DNA from: Faecalispora anaeroviscerum
Lineage (GTDB): Bacteria; Bacillota; Clostridia; Oscillospirales; Acutalibacteraceae
Length of the DNA stretch: 64,000 bases
Reading direction: 5' to 3'
Assembly (NCBI RefSeq): GCF_947568225.1
Contig: NZ_CANOOQ010000001.1
Location: forward strand, 1,674,001-1,738,000
A program made the position numbers and the translations under genes. This document shows, one piece after another, positions 62,130 to 64,000 of the stretch. Every line of letters begins with the position of its first letter. Positions within the stretch are counted from its first letter, which is position 1. Under the pieces are notes generated by a model. That model did no database searches. It had not been told where the DNA came from and saw only the letters and a list, made by a program, of their open reading frames with translations.

Positions 62130-64000
62130 TCATTTATATTCATTCATGGAATAAAAATCCAGATTCTCCGGCTGCCCGGCAGAAGCCGCAGGGGACTCCT
62201 CCAAATCGTGCAGCTGGAACTTGCGGATTTCCCGATGCAGAACCTCGGCCTGATTCGAAAGCTCGGCGCTCGAAGCGGAGCTTTCCTCCGCTGTGGCGGC
62301 GTTGGTCTGCACCACCGCCGAAATCTGAGAGAGCCCCTCCGAAATCTGCGTGACCGCCTCGGCCTGCTCCTGCGCGGACTTGCCCATGCCCACAACCGCC
62401 ATGTTCGTCTGGTTGCCCATCTCAATCACGCTCTGAATTGTTCCGGAAACCTCATTCACCGCAGTAACGCCAAGCTCCACCGTCTGGCTTGATTTTGCCA
62501 GCAGCTCCGCAGTCCGCTTTACGGCTTCGGCTGATTTTGCCGCAAGGTTGCGAACCTCGTCCGCCACCACGGCAAAGCCCTTGCCCGCCGCACCGGCCCG
62601 GGCAGCTTCAATCGCCGCGTTCAGCGCCAGAATGTTCGTCTGGAACGCAATATCCTCAATGGTACGGGTAATCCCCATAATCATTGCGGAGGAATTGCTG
62701 ATCTCCCGCATGTTGCCCTCGAGCAGCTCGACACTTCGGCTGATGGACTGAAACTTCTGATTGGATTTTTCAAACACAGCCACTGTGTTTTCCGCATTTT
62801 TGGCATTTCCTCTCGCCGATTCATCAATGTGGGCGATCATGGAGGAAAGCTCCTCCACAGAGGCCGCCTGCTGGGTAGCGCCAGCCGCCAGCGCCTGCGC
62901 CGCGCTCGAAACCTGTTCGGCTCCCGAGTTGACCTGCGCCGCGATTTCATCAATGGAAGAGAGCGTTTTGCGCAGCGAATCAGAAATGCCCAGAAGCGCC
63001 TGCTTCACGGGCGCAAACTCCCCGGCGTACTCGTACTGCAGGTGAATGCGCATGTCGCCGTTTGCCATTGTATCCAGCGTATTGGTAATCTCCTGAATAT
63101 AGCCGCGGTAATTTCTGAGCTGAGCGACCATACGCTCGAACTCCCGCGCAAGCTGACCGGTTTCATCCCGTGATTTGACCGATATTGTTACATCCAGATT
63201 GCCTTCGGCCACCTCGGTTGCCGCTTTCTCCAAATGCTTGATCGGTACCACCAGACGGCTGGAAATAAACAGAATCATCAGGAGAACCAGCACCATCGAC
63301 ACCAGCATCACAATACACCAGAGCCACACGATCTGATTGTAGTTTGCATAGAATTCTGCGTTAGGCAAACCGGTTGCGAGCATCCAGCCCGTATCCCCTA
63401 CCGGAGCAAGGTACCCGTGACTGTGCGTTGTACCAGATGTGTATTCAATCAGGCCTTCCGTATGAGCAGTGGCAGCCTGTTTGAAGCTGTCGGACAAATC
63501 AACATCCGCGAGGCTTTTGTTCACATCCTCCTGCTCGGGATGGTAAATGACCTGCCCACCGGCAGAAAGCAGAATGTAAAAGCCGGTATTGCCCAGCTTA
63601 TAAGTTCCCATAATTTGATTCAGATTATCAAGTGTCAGATCGATACCCACCGCGCCGATGATCTCGTTGGTATTTGCTTGAAACACAGGGGTTACGATCG
63701 ATACTATCTGCTTCTTCGTATTAATATCCTCATACGGGTCGGTCATGGTCATACTGCCCCGCTCTTTCATCTGAATAAACCATGGCCTCTCAGTGGCAGG
63801 ATAATTTTTGGTGTTCTCCCCCTGAGTATCTAAATACTGCTTTGCATCAACGTCTGCTACCCACAGAGACTGAATGTTTGTGTCTTTTCCCACCATGTTT
63901 TTCATAGTGTTATACAGGCTGGCAAAACCGGTATACTGCTCCATCGCATGACCCTGACCAATCGTGGTCATCATTGTTTGTACTTCCACATTTTTGGAGA
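62130..64000 (-). CDS. Methyl-accepting chemotaxis protein 3, partial (5' end beyond window)
   Basis: The last 623 codons of a third chemoreceptor, cut by the window edge; the first methionine in the visible part is internal. The dCache-type sensor (SLWVADVDAKQYLDTQG, IIGAVGIDLTLDNLNQI) closely matches that of chemoreceptor 2, followed by TM2, HAMP and the conserved signalling domain. Its C-terminal half is nearly identical to the other two. No clear terminator lies between it and chemoreceptor 2, so read-through is possible. The C-terminus is DFYSMNEYK. Confidence 0.95.
   Translation of the reverse strand, partial: SKNVEVQTMMTTIGQGHAMEQYTGFASLYNTMKNMVGKDTNIQSLWVADVDAKQYLDTQGENTKNYPATERPWFIQMKERGSMTMTDPYEDINTKKQIVSIVTPVFQANTNEIIGAVGIDLTLDNLNQIMGTYKLGNTGFYILLSAGGQVIYHPEQEDVNKSLADVDLSDSFKQAATAHTEGLIEYTSGTTHSHGYLAPVGDTGWMLATGLPNAEFYANYNQIVWLWCIVMLVSMVLVLLMILFISSRLVVPIKHLEKAATEVAEGNLDVTISVKSRDETGQLAREFERMVAQLRNYRGYIQEITNTLDTMANGDMRIHLQYEYAGEFAPVKQALLGISDSLRKTLSSIDEIAAQVNSGAEQVSSAAQALAAGATQQAASVEELSSMIAHIDESARGNAKNAENTVAVFEKSNQKFQSISRSVELLEGNMREISNSSAMIMGITRTIEDIAFQTNILALNAAIEAARAGAAGKGFAVVADEVRNLAAKSAEAVKRTAELLAKSSQTVELGVTAVNEVSGTIQSVIEMGNQTNMAVVGMGKSAQEQAEAVTQISEGLSQISAVVQTNAATAEESSASSAELSNQAEVLHREIRKFQLHDLEESPAASAGQPENLDFYSMNEYK

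Noticed and set aside
1..64000. CRISPR arrays, insertion sequences, rRNA operons, phage genes
   Set aside because: No regularly spaced short repeats, transposase, rRNA or structural phage genes were seen on either strand.

Overview
The window looks like chromosome of an anaerobic, motile, low-to-mid-GC Gram-positive bacterium of the Clostridia, most likely in or near the Oscillospiraceae (Ruminococcaceae). The evidence is AGGAGG-type ribosome binding sites with frequent TTG and GTG starts, strong TTGACA/TATAAT promoters, two T-box leaders, an NAD(P)H-linked [FeFe] hydrogenase, a glycine/proline-poor but chemoreceptor-rich gene set, and FliA/sigma-D type promoters in front of chemoreceptor genes. 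The species assignment is an inference; no rRNA or other marker is present. No CRISPR array, complete insertion sequence or prophage was seen.

Layout. 0.3-4.2 kb: cation efflux protein, ComFB-like protein, a 55-residue protein, a YitT-family membrane protein and a tiny proline-rich protein. 4.4-8.4 kb: a potABCD polyamine transport operon whose binding protein is membrane-anchored at its C-terminus. 9-10.5 kb: a secreted NlpC/P60 wall hydrolase behind a WalR-like box, and a VOC protein. 10.5-16.8 kb: two adjacent large membrane GAF-GGDEF-EAL proteins, one with a damaged EAL metal site. 17-20.4 kb: an AraC regulator converging on a hydroxycarboxylate/alcohol dehydrogenase that lies behind a T-box leader with an isoleucine-like specifier. 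20.5-24.1 kb: [FeFe] hydrogenase plus a NuoF/GltD-like flavoprotein. 24.5-29.3 kb: an AbgB-like amidohydrolase, a GltS-like transporter and a divergent regulator.

29.3-33.6 kb: decayed gene fragments, an auto-controlled ribbon-helix-helix repressor, a zinc-ribbon membrane protein and a chemoreceptor. 33.8-43.6 kb: tRNA-Leu(GAG), then a housekeeping block read on the minus strand (penicillin-binding protein; T-box, alaS, HIT protein, phosphoribosyltransferase, comEC, holA, RNase M5-like). 44-48.8 kb: PAS-GGDEF cyclase with a structured leader, cold-shock protein, ferritin-like protein, and a glycosyltransferase with a TetR regulator that carries two DNA-binding domains. 48.9-57.2 kb: surface-sugar genes, including a complete wbpD-E-A-B-I set predicted to make UDP-2,3-diacetamido-2,3-dideoxy-mannuronic acid, followed by a glycosyltransferase. 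57.3-64 kb: three tandem chemoreceptor paralogues, the last running off the window.

Themes. Cyclic-di-GMP turnover (three GGDEF proteins, two with EAL domains, plus a ComFB-like possible effector) and taxis (four chemoreceptors) dominate the signalling genes. Amino-acid supply appears to be read directly by two T-boxes. The most unusual points are the T-box in front of a dehydrogenase, the paired EAL proteins with one degenerate active site, the ComEC protein lacking the usual metal motif of its nuclease-like domain, and the tandem-HTH TetR protein.
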